Positions 1 to 4,582 of a stretch of DNA of 5,266 bases are shown here, in pieces. The DNA comes from Gemmataceae bacterium. Its GTDB lineage: Bacteria > Planctomycetota > Planctomycetia > Gemmatales > Gemmataceae. The translations under genes and the position numbers were made by a program. Position 1 is the stretch's first letter, and each line of letters begins with the position of its first letter. Under the pieces are notes generated by a model, which worked only from the letters and a program-made list of their open reading frames with translations, was not told where the DNA came from and did no database searches. Where the stretch lies: positions 1-5,266 of the forward strand of contig CANLGS010000366.1 of the NCBI GenBank assembly GCA_947490035.1, given 5' to 3'.

Positions 1-20
1 CACAGACATTCCTGTCTGTG
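1..20. repeat. Short palindromic repeat, type A, copy 1
   Basis: Perfect 8-bp inverted repeat CACAGACA / TGTCTGTG around the 4-base loop TTCC. It may extend beyond the left edge of the window. The same 20 bases recur at 30-49 and 4358-4377, and inverted at 4397-4416. Read from the minus strand, the loop is GGAA, a GNRA-type tetraloop. It is non-coding, and I take it as a dispersed REP-like element. Confidence 0.85.
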
Positions 21-29
21 CTCTTGTGG

Positions 30-49
30 CACAGACATTCCTGTCTGTG
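30..49. repeat. Short palindromic repeat, type A, copy 2
   Basis: Second exact copy of the type A palindrome, in direct orientation to copy 1 with a 29-base period. The bases before it, CTTGTGG (23-29), nearly match the CTTGGTGG that precedes the copy at 4358, so the repeated unit is longer than the hairpin itself. It lies about 50 bases upstream of the first ROK gene. Confidence 0.85.
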
Positions 50-59
50 ATGCTGGGCA

Positions 60-77
60 GACCCGCTGAAGCGGGTC
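60..77. repeat. Short palindrome, type C, upstream of first ROK gene
   Basis: Inverted repeat GACCCGC / GCGGGTC separated by TGAA; the stem is 8 bp if the loop is taken as GA. It differs in sequence from type A but sits directly after two type A copies, making three hairpins within 77 bases. It ends 21 bases before the ATG at 99. It could end upstream transcription or structure the leader of the ROK mRNA; neither can be decided from sequence alone. Confidence 0.6.
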
Positions 78-98
78 ACTACGAACGAAGGCCCAACC

Positions 99-1058
99 AT
101 GTTCCTCGGCATCGAGATCGGCGGGACGAAGCTGCAACTCGGGCTGGGCCACGGCGACGGGCACATCCTCGCGCTGTGGCGCGGCACCGTGAACCCCGCC
201 GCGGGCGGCGAGGGCATTCGCGAGCAGATCGTGCGCGCGGTGCCGGAGCTGCTCGCGAAAGCGAACACCGACCGCACGCACCTGAAGGGCGCCGGGATCG
301 GCTTCGGTGGCCCGACCGACGACCGCAGCAACACCGTCATCAAGTCGCACCAGATCGAAGGCTGGGACGGGTTCCCGCTCGCGGACTGGGTGAGCGACCT
401 GGTCGGCGTGCCGGCGGTGCTGTGCAACGACGCGGACGTAGCCGGCCTCGCGGAGGCGCTGTTCGGCGCCGGCAAGGGGCTGTCGCCGATCTTCTACATC
501 ACGGTCGGCACCGGCGTCGGCGGCGGTCTCATCATCGACGGCCAGATTTACCGCGGCGTGGGCCGCGGGGCCGCAGAGATCGGGCACTTGCGCGTTCCCT
601 ATTTCACCTCCGAACGCGGCGATCACATTCTGACAGTAGAAGATTTGGCATCCGGCGCCGGCATCGAGGCACAAGCCGCGATCAGCGAGCGATTCGGACA
701 AGATTACAGCGAGGGCATGCGGAAGCATTGTCCCGGAGGGCCGATCTCGGCCAAAGCAATCGCCGCAGCCGCCATCGAAGGCGAGGAGTCTGCACTCCAC
801 ATCCTCGATGAAGCGCGGGCGGCCTTGGCGGAAGGAATCTGCCACGTCATCGCGCTACTGTGCCCGCAGCGGATCGTTATCGGTGGCGGCGTCTCACTGA
901 TCGGAGAAGACTTGTTCTTCACTCCACTTCGCGAACTCGTTGCGGATACGGTGTTCCCCCCCTTTGCTGGGCTAACGGACATCGTGCCGGCGGTGCTGGG
1001 CGAAGAGGTGGTCGTTCACGGCGCGCTCGCATTGGCGCGGCAGAAGTTCGTCGGGTAG
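99..1058 (+). CDS. ROK-family sugar kinase (glucokinase-like), 319 aa
   Basis: ROK-family protein of the ASKHA kinase fold, expected to phosphorylate a hexose or amino sugar in the cytoplasm using ATP. The N-terminal phosphate loop is GIEIGGTK (residues 4-11). The catalytic aspartate is D111 in CNDADVAGLAE. TVGTGVGGG (135-143) is the second phosphate-binding loop, the sugar-contacting E-x-G-H motif is E160-H163, and IVIGGGVS (259-266) is the C-terminal nucleotide-binding segment. There is no N-terminal helix-turn-helix, so it is a kinase-type ROK rather than a NagC/XylR-type repressor. The usual zinc motif C-x-C-G-x2-G-C after E-x-G-H is absent; only the histidine remains. Length is normal for the family. 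The ATG at 99 starts just before the phosphate loop and has a GAAGG ribosome-binding-like sequence at 87-91. The stop is TAG, 27 bases before the Uma2 gene. Codons in roughly the second half are less GC-biased than in the first. The substrate cannot be assigned. Confidence 0.9.
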   Translation: MFLGIEIGGTKLQLGLGHGDGHILALWRGTVNPAAGGEGIREQIVRAVPELLAKANTDRTHLKGAGIGFGGPTDDRSNTVIKSHQIEGWDGFPLADWVSDLVGVPAVLCNDADVAGLAEALFGAGKGLSPIFYITVGTGVGGGLIIDGQIYRGVGRGAAEIGHLRVPYFTSERGDHILTVEDLASGAGIEAQAAISERFGQDYSEGMRKHCPGGPISAKAIAAAAIEGEESALHILDEARAALAEGICHVIALLCPQRIVIGGGVSLIGEDLFFTPLRELVADTVFPPFAGLTDIVPAVLGEEVVVHGALALARQKFVG

Positions 1059-1061
1059 ACT
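1032..1061 (+). promoter_or_regulatory. Possible promoter for Uma2 gene inside the end of the ROK gene
   Basis: TTGGCG (1032-1037), an 18-base spacer, then TAGACT (1056-1061), a partial match to sigma70 -35/-10 boxes. The ROK stop codon TAG forms the first three bases of the -10. A start near 1068 would give a short leader carrying the strong ribosome-binding site. The GTAGACTGC around the -10 is repeated before trpF. Weak consensus match; inference only. Confidence 0.35.
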
Positions 1062-1072
1062 GCACGCACGAC

Positions 1073-1082
1073 AAAGGAGGGG
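1073..1082 (+). promoter_or_regulatory. Strong Shine-Dalgarno for the Uma2 gene
   Basis: AAAGGAGGGG lies immediately before ATG 1086, with five bases between GGAGG and the start. It is by far the strongest ribosome-binding site in the window and fixes the Uma2 start. The other genes here have weak or no comparable sequence. Confidence 0.75.
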
Positions 1083-1085
1083 AAC

Positions 1086-1709
1086 ATGTCCGCCACCACG
1101 CCGGGCGTCGGCGCCGCGAAGAAACTGATGACCTCCGACGAGTTCTGGGAATTCGTTCACCGCCCGGAGAACCGCGACCAATTCTTTGAACTGATCCGTG
1201 GGGAGGTAATTGAATTGCCACGCCCGACCCGCCGGCACGGGGCCGTCGCGGGCAACGTCGCCCGGCTTCTCGGCAACTACAGTTTCCAGGTCAACCACGG
1301 GTACGTCGTCTCGAACGACTCCGGGGTGATCCTCGAAGAAGACCCCGATACGGTCGTCGGCCCCGATGTCGGGTTCTTCACCGACGCCGCCACGTTCGAT
1401 GACATTCACCCCAAGTGGGGCGAAGAGGTGCCGCTGCTCGCGGTCGAGGTGCTGTCCCCCAACGACAGGATGACGAAGGTGCTGAGGAAGATGGAGGACT
1501 ACCACAAGAACGGGGTGAAGGTGGTCTGGCTGGTAGACTACGAGGAGAAGAAAATCACCGTGTTTCGACCTGCGGCCGGGCACCTCGTACTGGACGAGGA
1601 CGCCGTGTTGAGTGGGGAGCCGGAACTGCCGGGGTTCTCTGCCTCGGTCGCCGACTTCTTCCGCATTCCGGGCGACACACTACCTCCACCACAGCCGCCC
1701 GCCGCGTAG
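1086..1709 (+). CDS. Uma2-family (DUF820) PD-(D/E)XK nuclease-fold protein, 207 aa
   Basis: Member of the Uma2/DUF820 family, which has a restriction-endonuclease-like PD-(D/E)XK fold; the biological role of most members is unknown. Family hallmarks seen in order: MTSDEFWEF (15-23), the conserved ELIRGEVIEL (35-44), HGAVAGNVARLL (51-62), GPDVGFF (92-98) with putative metal ligand D94, LAVEVLSPND (118-127) with E121, then K135 and Y139 in RKMEDYHKNGVKVVWLVD. The last lysine probably supplies the K of the motif, as is usual in the family. The C-terminus is proline- and alanine-rich (198-207). Length is typical and all presumed active-site residues are intact. The start is set by the strong ribosome-binding site at 1073-1082. 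No methyltransferase, antitoxin or defence gene is adjacent, so a restriction or defence role is not supported by context. Such genes are present in many copies in planctomycete and cyanobacterial genomes. Confidence 0.9.
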   Translation: MSATTPGVGAAKKLMTSDEFWEFVHRPENRDQFFELIRGEVIELPRPTRRHGAVAGNVARLLGNYSFQVNHGYVVSNDSGVILEEDPDTVVGPDVGFFTDAATFDDIHPKWGEEVPLLAVEVLSPNDRMTKVLRKMEDYHKNGVKVVWLVDYEEKKITVFRPAAGHLVLDEDAVLSGEPELPGFSASVADFFRIPGDTLPPPQPPAA

Positions 1710-1712
1710 ACT
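1707..1712 (+). promoter_or_regulatory. Possible -10 element for a leaderless trpF transcript
   Basis: TAGACT overlaps the TAG stop of the Uma2 gene and ends six bases before the trpF ATG, the spacing expected if transcription begins at or next to the start codon. No Shine-Dalgarno sequence precedes trpF, which fits leaderless translation. The surrounding GTAGACTGC also occurs at 1055-1063. I see no convincing -35 box, so translational coupling to the upstream gene is an alternative. Confidence 0.3.
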
Positions 1713-1718
1713 GCCCTC

Positions 1719-2354
1719 ATGGTGCGCATCAAGATTTGCGGCGTGACGACGCCCGCCGACGCGCGGTTCGCGGCCGACGCCGGGGCCGACGCCGTCGGCC
1801 TCAACTTCTACCCACAATCGCCACGACACGTCACGCCGCAACGGGCCGCGGCCATCATACGCACGCTGCCGGCGTTCACATCGGCGGTCGGCGTGTTCGT
1901 GGGAATGCAACTGCGGCAGGTGTGCGCCATCGCGTTCCAACTCGGGCTGCGCGGCGTGCAGACCTACGACGAACAACCGCCATCGGAAGACGCGTTCCCG
2001 TTCGCGCACGTCCCGGCGTTTCGCGTGAAGGATCAGGCCGGACTCGATCACGTCAAACGGTTCGTGGAGGCGGCCACCGCACTCAATCGGAGGCCGACCG
2101 CGGTGCTGATCGACTCGCATGTCGCGGGGCAGATGGGCGGCACCGGGCACGCGGCGCCGTGGGAGTTGCTACAACACTTCGATGCCGGCGTGCCGCTCAT
2201 ACTCGCGGGCGGGCTGACGCCGGAGAACGTCGCCGACGCGATCGCGCTCGTGCGCCCGTGGGGCGTCGATGTCGCCAGCGGCGTCGAGAGCGCGCCGGGC
2301 GTCAAAGACCCCGACAAGGTGGCGCGGTTTGTGAAGAACGTGCGAAGTGTGTGA
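1719..2354 (+). CDS. trpF: Phosphoribosylanthranilate isomerase (EC 5.3.1.24), 211 aa
   Basis: Cytoplasmic TIM-barrel enzyme that converts N-(5'-phosphoribosyl)anthranilate to CdRP by Amadori rearrangement, the third step of tryptophan synthesis from chorismate. Family signatures are all present: MVRIKICGVTT with general base C7; GADAVGLNFYPQSPRHV (22-38); GVFVG (58-62); VLID with general acid D132; GGTGHAAPWELL (140-151); the phosphate-binding LAGGLTPENV (162-171); and GVDVASGVESAPGVKD (182-197), the second phosphate-binding loop. The 211-aa length is normal for a single-domain TrpF, not fused to TrpC. The ATG at 1719 places KICG at the usual distance from the start and follows the Uma2 stop by nine bases. 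No other trp gene is in the window, so it is outside a trp operon as seen here. The start lacks a ribosome-binding site. Nothing appears degraded. Confidence 0.96.
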   Translation: MVRIKICGVTTPADARFAADAGADAVGLNFYPQSPRHVTPQRAAAIIRTLPAFTSAVGVFVGMQLRQVCAIAFQLGLRGVQTYDEQPPSEDAFPFAHVPAFRVKDQAGLDHVKRFVEAATALNRRPTAVLIDSHVAGQMGGTGHAAPWELLQHFDAGVPLILAGGLTPENVADAIALVRPWGVDVASGVESAPGVKDPDKVARFVKNVRSV

Positions 2355-2367
2355 ACGCACTTTTCGC
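2342..2367 (+). terminator. Hairpin at the 3' end of trpF, possible terminator
   Basis: Imperfect stem GCGAA-GTGTG (2342-2351) pairing with CGCAC-TT-TTCGC (2356-2367), with loop TGAA, a two-base bulge and one G-U pair. It spans the trpF stop codon. The thymines are inside the stem rather than forming a free U-tract, so it is not a classical intrinsic terminator; it may simply be a 3'-end structure. Confidence 0.3.
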
Positions 2368-2389
2368 TTGACTCGCGCGCCGTTTCTCG

Positions 2390-2417
2390 TTGCGTAAGGG
2401 CTGTCCCCTCTTATAAT
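2390..2417 (+). promoter_or_regulatory. Sigma70-like promoter for the second ROK gene
   Basis: A perfect TATAAT -10 at 2412-2417 stands out in very GC-rich surroundings. A weak -35, TTGCGT (2390-2395), lies 16 bases upstream. Transcription would begin near 2424, which excludes the in-frame ATG at 2418 as a start and supports the start at 2478. It separates the second ROK gene from trpF as its own transcription unit. Confidence 0.6.
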
Positions 2418-2477
2418 ATGCGGCGCCAGGACGGCAGCGCGGCCCACGACCGGACATCCCTTACGGTGAGCACCGGA

Positions 2478-3428
2478 ATGAGCACCGGCTACTGGCTCGG
2501 CGTCGATCTCGGCGGGACCAAAATCCTGTCCGGCTTGTTCGACGACGACCTCAAACTCCTCGCGCGATCCAAACAGCCCACGTCCGCCGAAGGCGGCCCG
2601 GCGGGCGTGTTCGGCCGCATCGTGCAGGGCGTCGATGCCGTCATCCGCGAGGCGAACGTCGAACCGTCTCAGATTCTCGGCATGGGCATGGGCATCCCCG
2701 GTCAGATCGAGTTGGGCACCACGCGCGTGAAGTTCGCACCGAACCTCGAATGGCGGGACGTGGACCTCAAGCCGCTCATGCCCGCGAGTTGGCGCTGGCC
2801 GCTGGTCGTGGAAAATGACGTGCGCATGGGCACCTACGGCGAGTTCGCCCACGGCGCCGCGAAGGGCGCGAAGAACGTGTTGGGCGTGTTCGTCGGCACC
2901 GGCGTCGGCGGCGGGATGATCCTCAACGGCGAACTGTTCACCGGGTTCAACGGCAACGCCGGCGAGATCGGCCACCTCATCGTTCACTGGCGCCAGGGCA
3001 CCGAACTCGAAGGCATCGCCGGCCGCAAGCACATGATGAAGCGCGCGAAGGAGATTCTGGACGACGCGCCCCAGCGCGTGCGAAAGGAATGGAAGGGCGT
3101 GGACCTCGGCGGCGTGCGCAGCTCGCAGCTCGCGGAGTACTACCAGAAGGACGACCCCGTCGCGGTGCAACTGGTCGATGACGCGGCCCGCGCGCTAGGC
3201 GCCGCGCTCGGCGGGCTGGTGAACTTCATCAGCCCGGAGGTGATCGTGGTCGGCGGCGGCGTGACCGGCGCGCTGGGCGAGACGTTCATCGAGCGCATCT
3301 GGGAGATCGCCCAGCGCTACGCCCTTCCCGGCGCCGCGACCGGCGTGCGGTGCATTTCCGCCGCGCTCGGCGACGACAGCGGCATTGTCGGCTGCGCCGC
3401 CTACGCGAAGGCCCACCCGCCGGAGTAG
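2478..3428 (+). CDS. ROK-family sugar kinase (glucokinase-like), 316 aa
   Basis: Second ROK/ASKHA-fold kinase, presumably a cytoplasmic ATP-dependent hexose kinase. Visible motifs: LGVDLGGTK (7-15) phosphate loop; GMGIPGQIE (70-78), the sugar-side loop; VENDVRMGTYGE (111-122) with catalytic D114; FVGTGVGGGM (138-147); EIGH (163-166); and SPEVIVVGGGV (252-262). No helix-turn-helix is present. As in the first ROK protein, the C-x-C-G-x2-G-C zinc motif expected after EIGH is missing, replaced by a helix-like charged segment containing EGIAGRKHMMKRAKEIL. The two ROK proteins share motifs but little else, so they are not a recent tandem duplication. The open frame extends back to ATG 2418, but that codon overlaps the -10 box. 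I chose ATG 2478, seven bases after a GGTGAG ribosome-binding-like sequence; GTG 2466 is the alternative. The two candidate starts lie in a 12-bp tandem duplication. Substrate unknown; glucose is the default guess. Confidence 0.9.
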   Translation: MSTGYWLGVDLGGTKILSGLFDDDLKLLARSKQPTSAEGGPAGVFGRIVQGVDAVIREANVEPSQILGMGMGIPGQIELGTTRVKFAPNLEWRDVDLKPLMPASWRWPLVVENDVRMGTYGEFAHGAAKGAKNVLGVFVGTGVGGGMILNGELFTGFNGNAGEIGHLIVHWRQGTELEGIAGRKHMMKRAKEILDDAPQRVRKEWKGVDLGGVRSSQLAEYYQKDDPVAVQLVDDAARALGAALGGLVNFISPEVIVVGGGVTGALGETFIERIWEIAQRYALPGAATGVRCISAALGDDSGIVGCAAYAKAHPPE

Positions 3429-3432
3429 GCGA

Positions 3433-3519
3433 ACCCCGGCCGCAAGGCCGGGGGTGGACGCGCCCCGCCCACGCCACCCATTCCGCCTCGCTCCGCACCC
3501 CCGGCCTTGCGGCCGGGGT
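3433..3519. repeat. Inverted pair of GC-rich hairpins (REPIN-like), type B
   Basis: Two 23-base units, 3433-3455 and 3497-3519, are exact reverse complements of each other. Each is itself a hairpin with stem CCCCGGCC / GGCCGGGG; the + strand loop is GCAA in the first and TTGC in the second. GCAA is a GNRA tetraloop. A 41-base spacer separates them. The layout, two REP-like hairpins head to head, matches the REPIN pattern known from other bacteria. It fills most of the 109-base gap between the second ROK gene and the hisN-like gene and could act as a bidirectional terminator. Confidence 0.75.
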
Positions 3520-3537
3520 CGCCAAGAGATACGACTC

Positions 3538-4308
3538 ATGCAAGCCGACTGGCGCACGCGTTACGACCTGGCCGTGAGCGCGGCACACAAGGCCGGCGAC
3601 CTCGCCCGCACCTACTACGAAACCACGTTCGCGGTCGAACACAAGGCCGACAACAGCCCGGTCACGATCGCGGACAAGTCGGCCGAACGGCTGATCCGCG
3701 ACGCGGTAACCGCCGCGTTCCCCAACGATGGCTTCCTGGGCGAAGAGTTCGGCGACCAGCCCGGCACCAGCGGGTTTCGCTGGATCATCGACCCTATCGA
3801 CGGCACCAAGTCGTTCATCCGGCACGTGCCCATCTGGGCCACGCTCATCGGCCTCGAATACAAGGGCGAACAGATCGCGGGCGTCGCGTACATCCCGGTG
3901 TTCGGGATGACCTATCGCGCGCTCCGCGGCGACGGCGCCTACCACAACGAACGCCGCATTCGCGTGTCGGACGTATCCACGCTCGCGGAGTGCTCGCTGT
4001 GCTATTCGAGCATGGGTTGGTTCACGCGAGCGGGTCGCGAACAAGTCTTCCACGACCTGTACAAGAAGACCAAGCGGCAGCGCGGGCACGGCGACTTCTA
4101 CGGCTTCGTGCTGGTCGCGGAGGGCGCCGCGGACGTGATGATCGAACACGGCGTCAACCCGTGGGACGTGGCCGCGACCAAGCCCATCGTGGAAGAAGCC
4201 GGCGGCGTGTTCACCGACTGGAACGGCGTGCCCACGATCCACACGCCCGACGTGCTGGCGACGAATGGCAAGCTGCACGCCGACGTGCTGGCGATTCTGC
4301 GGCAGTAG
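3538..4308 (+). CDS. hisN: Inositol-monophosphatase-family phosphatase, probable histidinol-phosphatase HisN, 256 aa
   Basis: Mg2+-dependent, Li+-sensitive-type phosphatase of the IMPase fold. The metal-binding signatures are complete: E69/E70 in GFLGEEFG (65-72), D85 and D88 in WIIDPIDGTKSF (82-93), and D210 in NPWDVAA (207-213). SPVTIADKSAE (40-50) is the substrate-side N-terminal motif. DGTKSF followed by a VPIWATLIGLEYKG segment, and GHGDFYGFVLVAEGAADVMIE (183-203), resemble the HisN branch (histidinol phosphate to histidinol, histidine synthesis) more than SuhB, which usually has DGTTNF, or CysQ, which usually has DGTKEF. Assignment within the superfamily is therefore likely but not certain; inositol-1-phosphatase is the main alternative. 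The frame is open back to 3385, but that would translate through the REPIN-like hairpins and overlap the ROK gene, so ATG 3538 is used; only a weak AGAG precedes it. No other his gene is nearby. The stop codon's last base is also the first base of the downstream palindrome. Confidence 0.82.
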   Translation: MQADWRTRYDLAVSAAHKAGDLARTYYETTFAVEHKADNSPVTIADKSAERLIRDAVTAAFPNDGFLGEEFGDQPGTSGFRWIIDPIDGTKSFIRHVPIWATLIGLEYKGEQIAGVAYIPVFGMTYRALRGDGAYHNERRIRVSDVSTLAECSLCYSSMGWFTRAGREQVFHDLYKKTKRQRGHGDFYGFVLVAEGAADVMIEHGVNPWDVAATKPIVEEAGGVFTDWNGVPTIHTPDVLATNGKLHADVLAILRQ

Positions 4309-4357
4309 TCTTCAGGGTGGTCCGCTCCGCGAGCGGTCTTTGTCTTTGTCTTGGTGG

Positions 4358-4377
4358 CACAGACATTCCTGTCTGTG
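4358..4377 (+). repeat. Short palindromic repeat, type A, copy 3
   Basis: Exact 20-base copy of the palindrome at 1-20 and 30-49, same orientation, forming the inner end of the left arm of the large palindrome. The preceding CTTGGTGG resembles the CTTGTGG before copy 2. Confidence 0.85.
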
Positions 4378-4396
4378 TGCTTCAGGGGGCCAGCCG

Positions 4397-4416
4397 CACA
4401 GACAGGAATGTCTGTG
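4397..4416 (-). repeat. Short palindromic repeat, type A, copy 4 (inverted)
   Basis: Reverse complement of the other type A copies, with the + strand loop reading GGAA. It faces copy 3 across a 19-base spacer and forms the inner end of the right arm of the large palindrome. It is followed by CCACCAAG, the complement of the sequence before copy 3. Confidence 0.85.
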
Positions 4417-4491
4417 CCACCAAGACAAAGACAAAAGAACCGCTCGCGGAGCGAGCGGACCATCTGAAGACACCAAAACAACTCCGAGTGG

Positions 4492-4520
4492 TTGCCGTCT
4501 GGACACTTCGCCAGAACAAT
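4492..4520 (+). promoter_or_regulatory. Possible promoter for the secreted cupredoxin-like gene
   Basis: TTGCCG (4492-4497), a 17-base spacer, then AACAAT (4515-4520). Each box matches the sigma70 consensus at four of six positions. It lies between the large palindrome and the gene at 4583, in the least GC-rich part of the gap. A start near 4527 would leave a leader of about 55 bases. Weak evidence. Confidence 0.3.
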
Positions 4521-4568
4521 AGGAACGTCCGAAACCCTCACCTGCCCGAATAACTCTTTCCCAACCCC

Positions 4569-4573
4569 CGGAG
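4569..4573 (+). promoter_or_regulatory. Shine-Dalgarno for the cupredoxin-like gene
   Basis: CGGAG, nine bases before ATG 4583. Together with the signal peptide that begins immediately at this ATG, it supports the start chosen. Confidence 0.5.
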
Positions 4574-4582
4574 TTGCTTCCC

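Larger units (their letters stand above)
4308..4471. repeat. Large composite imperfect palindrome after hisN
   Basis: The left arm (4308-4377) is nearly the reverse complement of the right arm (4397-4471), with a 19-base spacer. In order, each arm holds a terminal GTCTTCAG / CTGAAGAC, a CCGCTC..GAGCGG hairpin (4322-4336 and 4440-4458), a tract of TTTGTC repeats ending CTTGGTGG, and one type A palindrome. Differences are a 4-base indel within the CCGCTC hairpin and a few small indels. It could be a MITE-like or REPIN-like element or a strong bidirectional terminator. No target-site duplication is apparent, and no gene lies in it. Confidence 0.8.

Noticed and set aside
1..49. Two direct 20-base repeats as the start of a CRISPR array
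   Set aside because: The units are full palindromes with only a 9-base gap, the other copies are dispersed and inverted, and no cas gene is present.
26..811. Long open frame overlapping the first ROK gene in another frame
   Set aside because: The product is arginine-rich low-complexity sequence of the sort produced by out-of-frame reading of GC-rich genes; the ROK frame carries all recognisable motifs.
1086..1709. Uma2 gene as part of a restriction or defence island
   Set aside because: No methyltransferase, toxin-antitoxin, integrase or other defence gene is adjacent, and Uma2 genes are abundant and scattered in these genomes.
2169..3170. 333-codon minus-strand open frame opposite trpF and the second ROK gene
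   Set aside because: It is antisense to two clear genes, has His/Ala/Val-rich composition typical of antisense frames in GC-rich DNA, and shows no family motif.
99..3428. ROK proteins as NagC/XylR-type transcriptional repressors
   Set aside because: Both begin almost directly with the kinase phosphate loop and lack an N-terminal helix-turn-helix domain.
99..3428. The two ROK genes as a recent duplication flanking an inserted Uma2-trpF segment
   Set aside because: Beyond the family motifs the proteins differ greatly in sequence, so any duplication is ancient and says nothing about the genes between.
3385..3537. N-terminal extension of the hisN-like protein from an upstream ATG
   Set aside because: It would overlap the end of the ROK gene and translate the inverted hairpin pair into Arg/Pro-rich sequence; family length fits the start at 3538.
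3286..4278. 330-codon minus-strand open frame opposite the hisN-like gene
   Set aside because: Antisense artefact of GC3 bias; it runs through the type B hairpins and has no recognisable domain.
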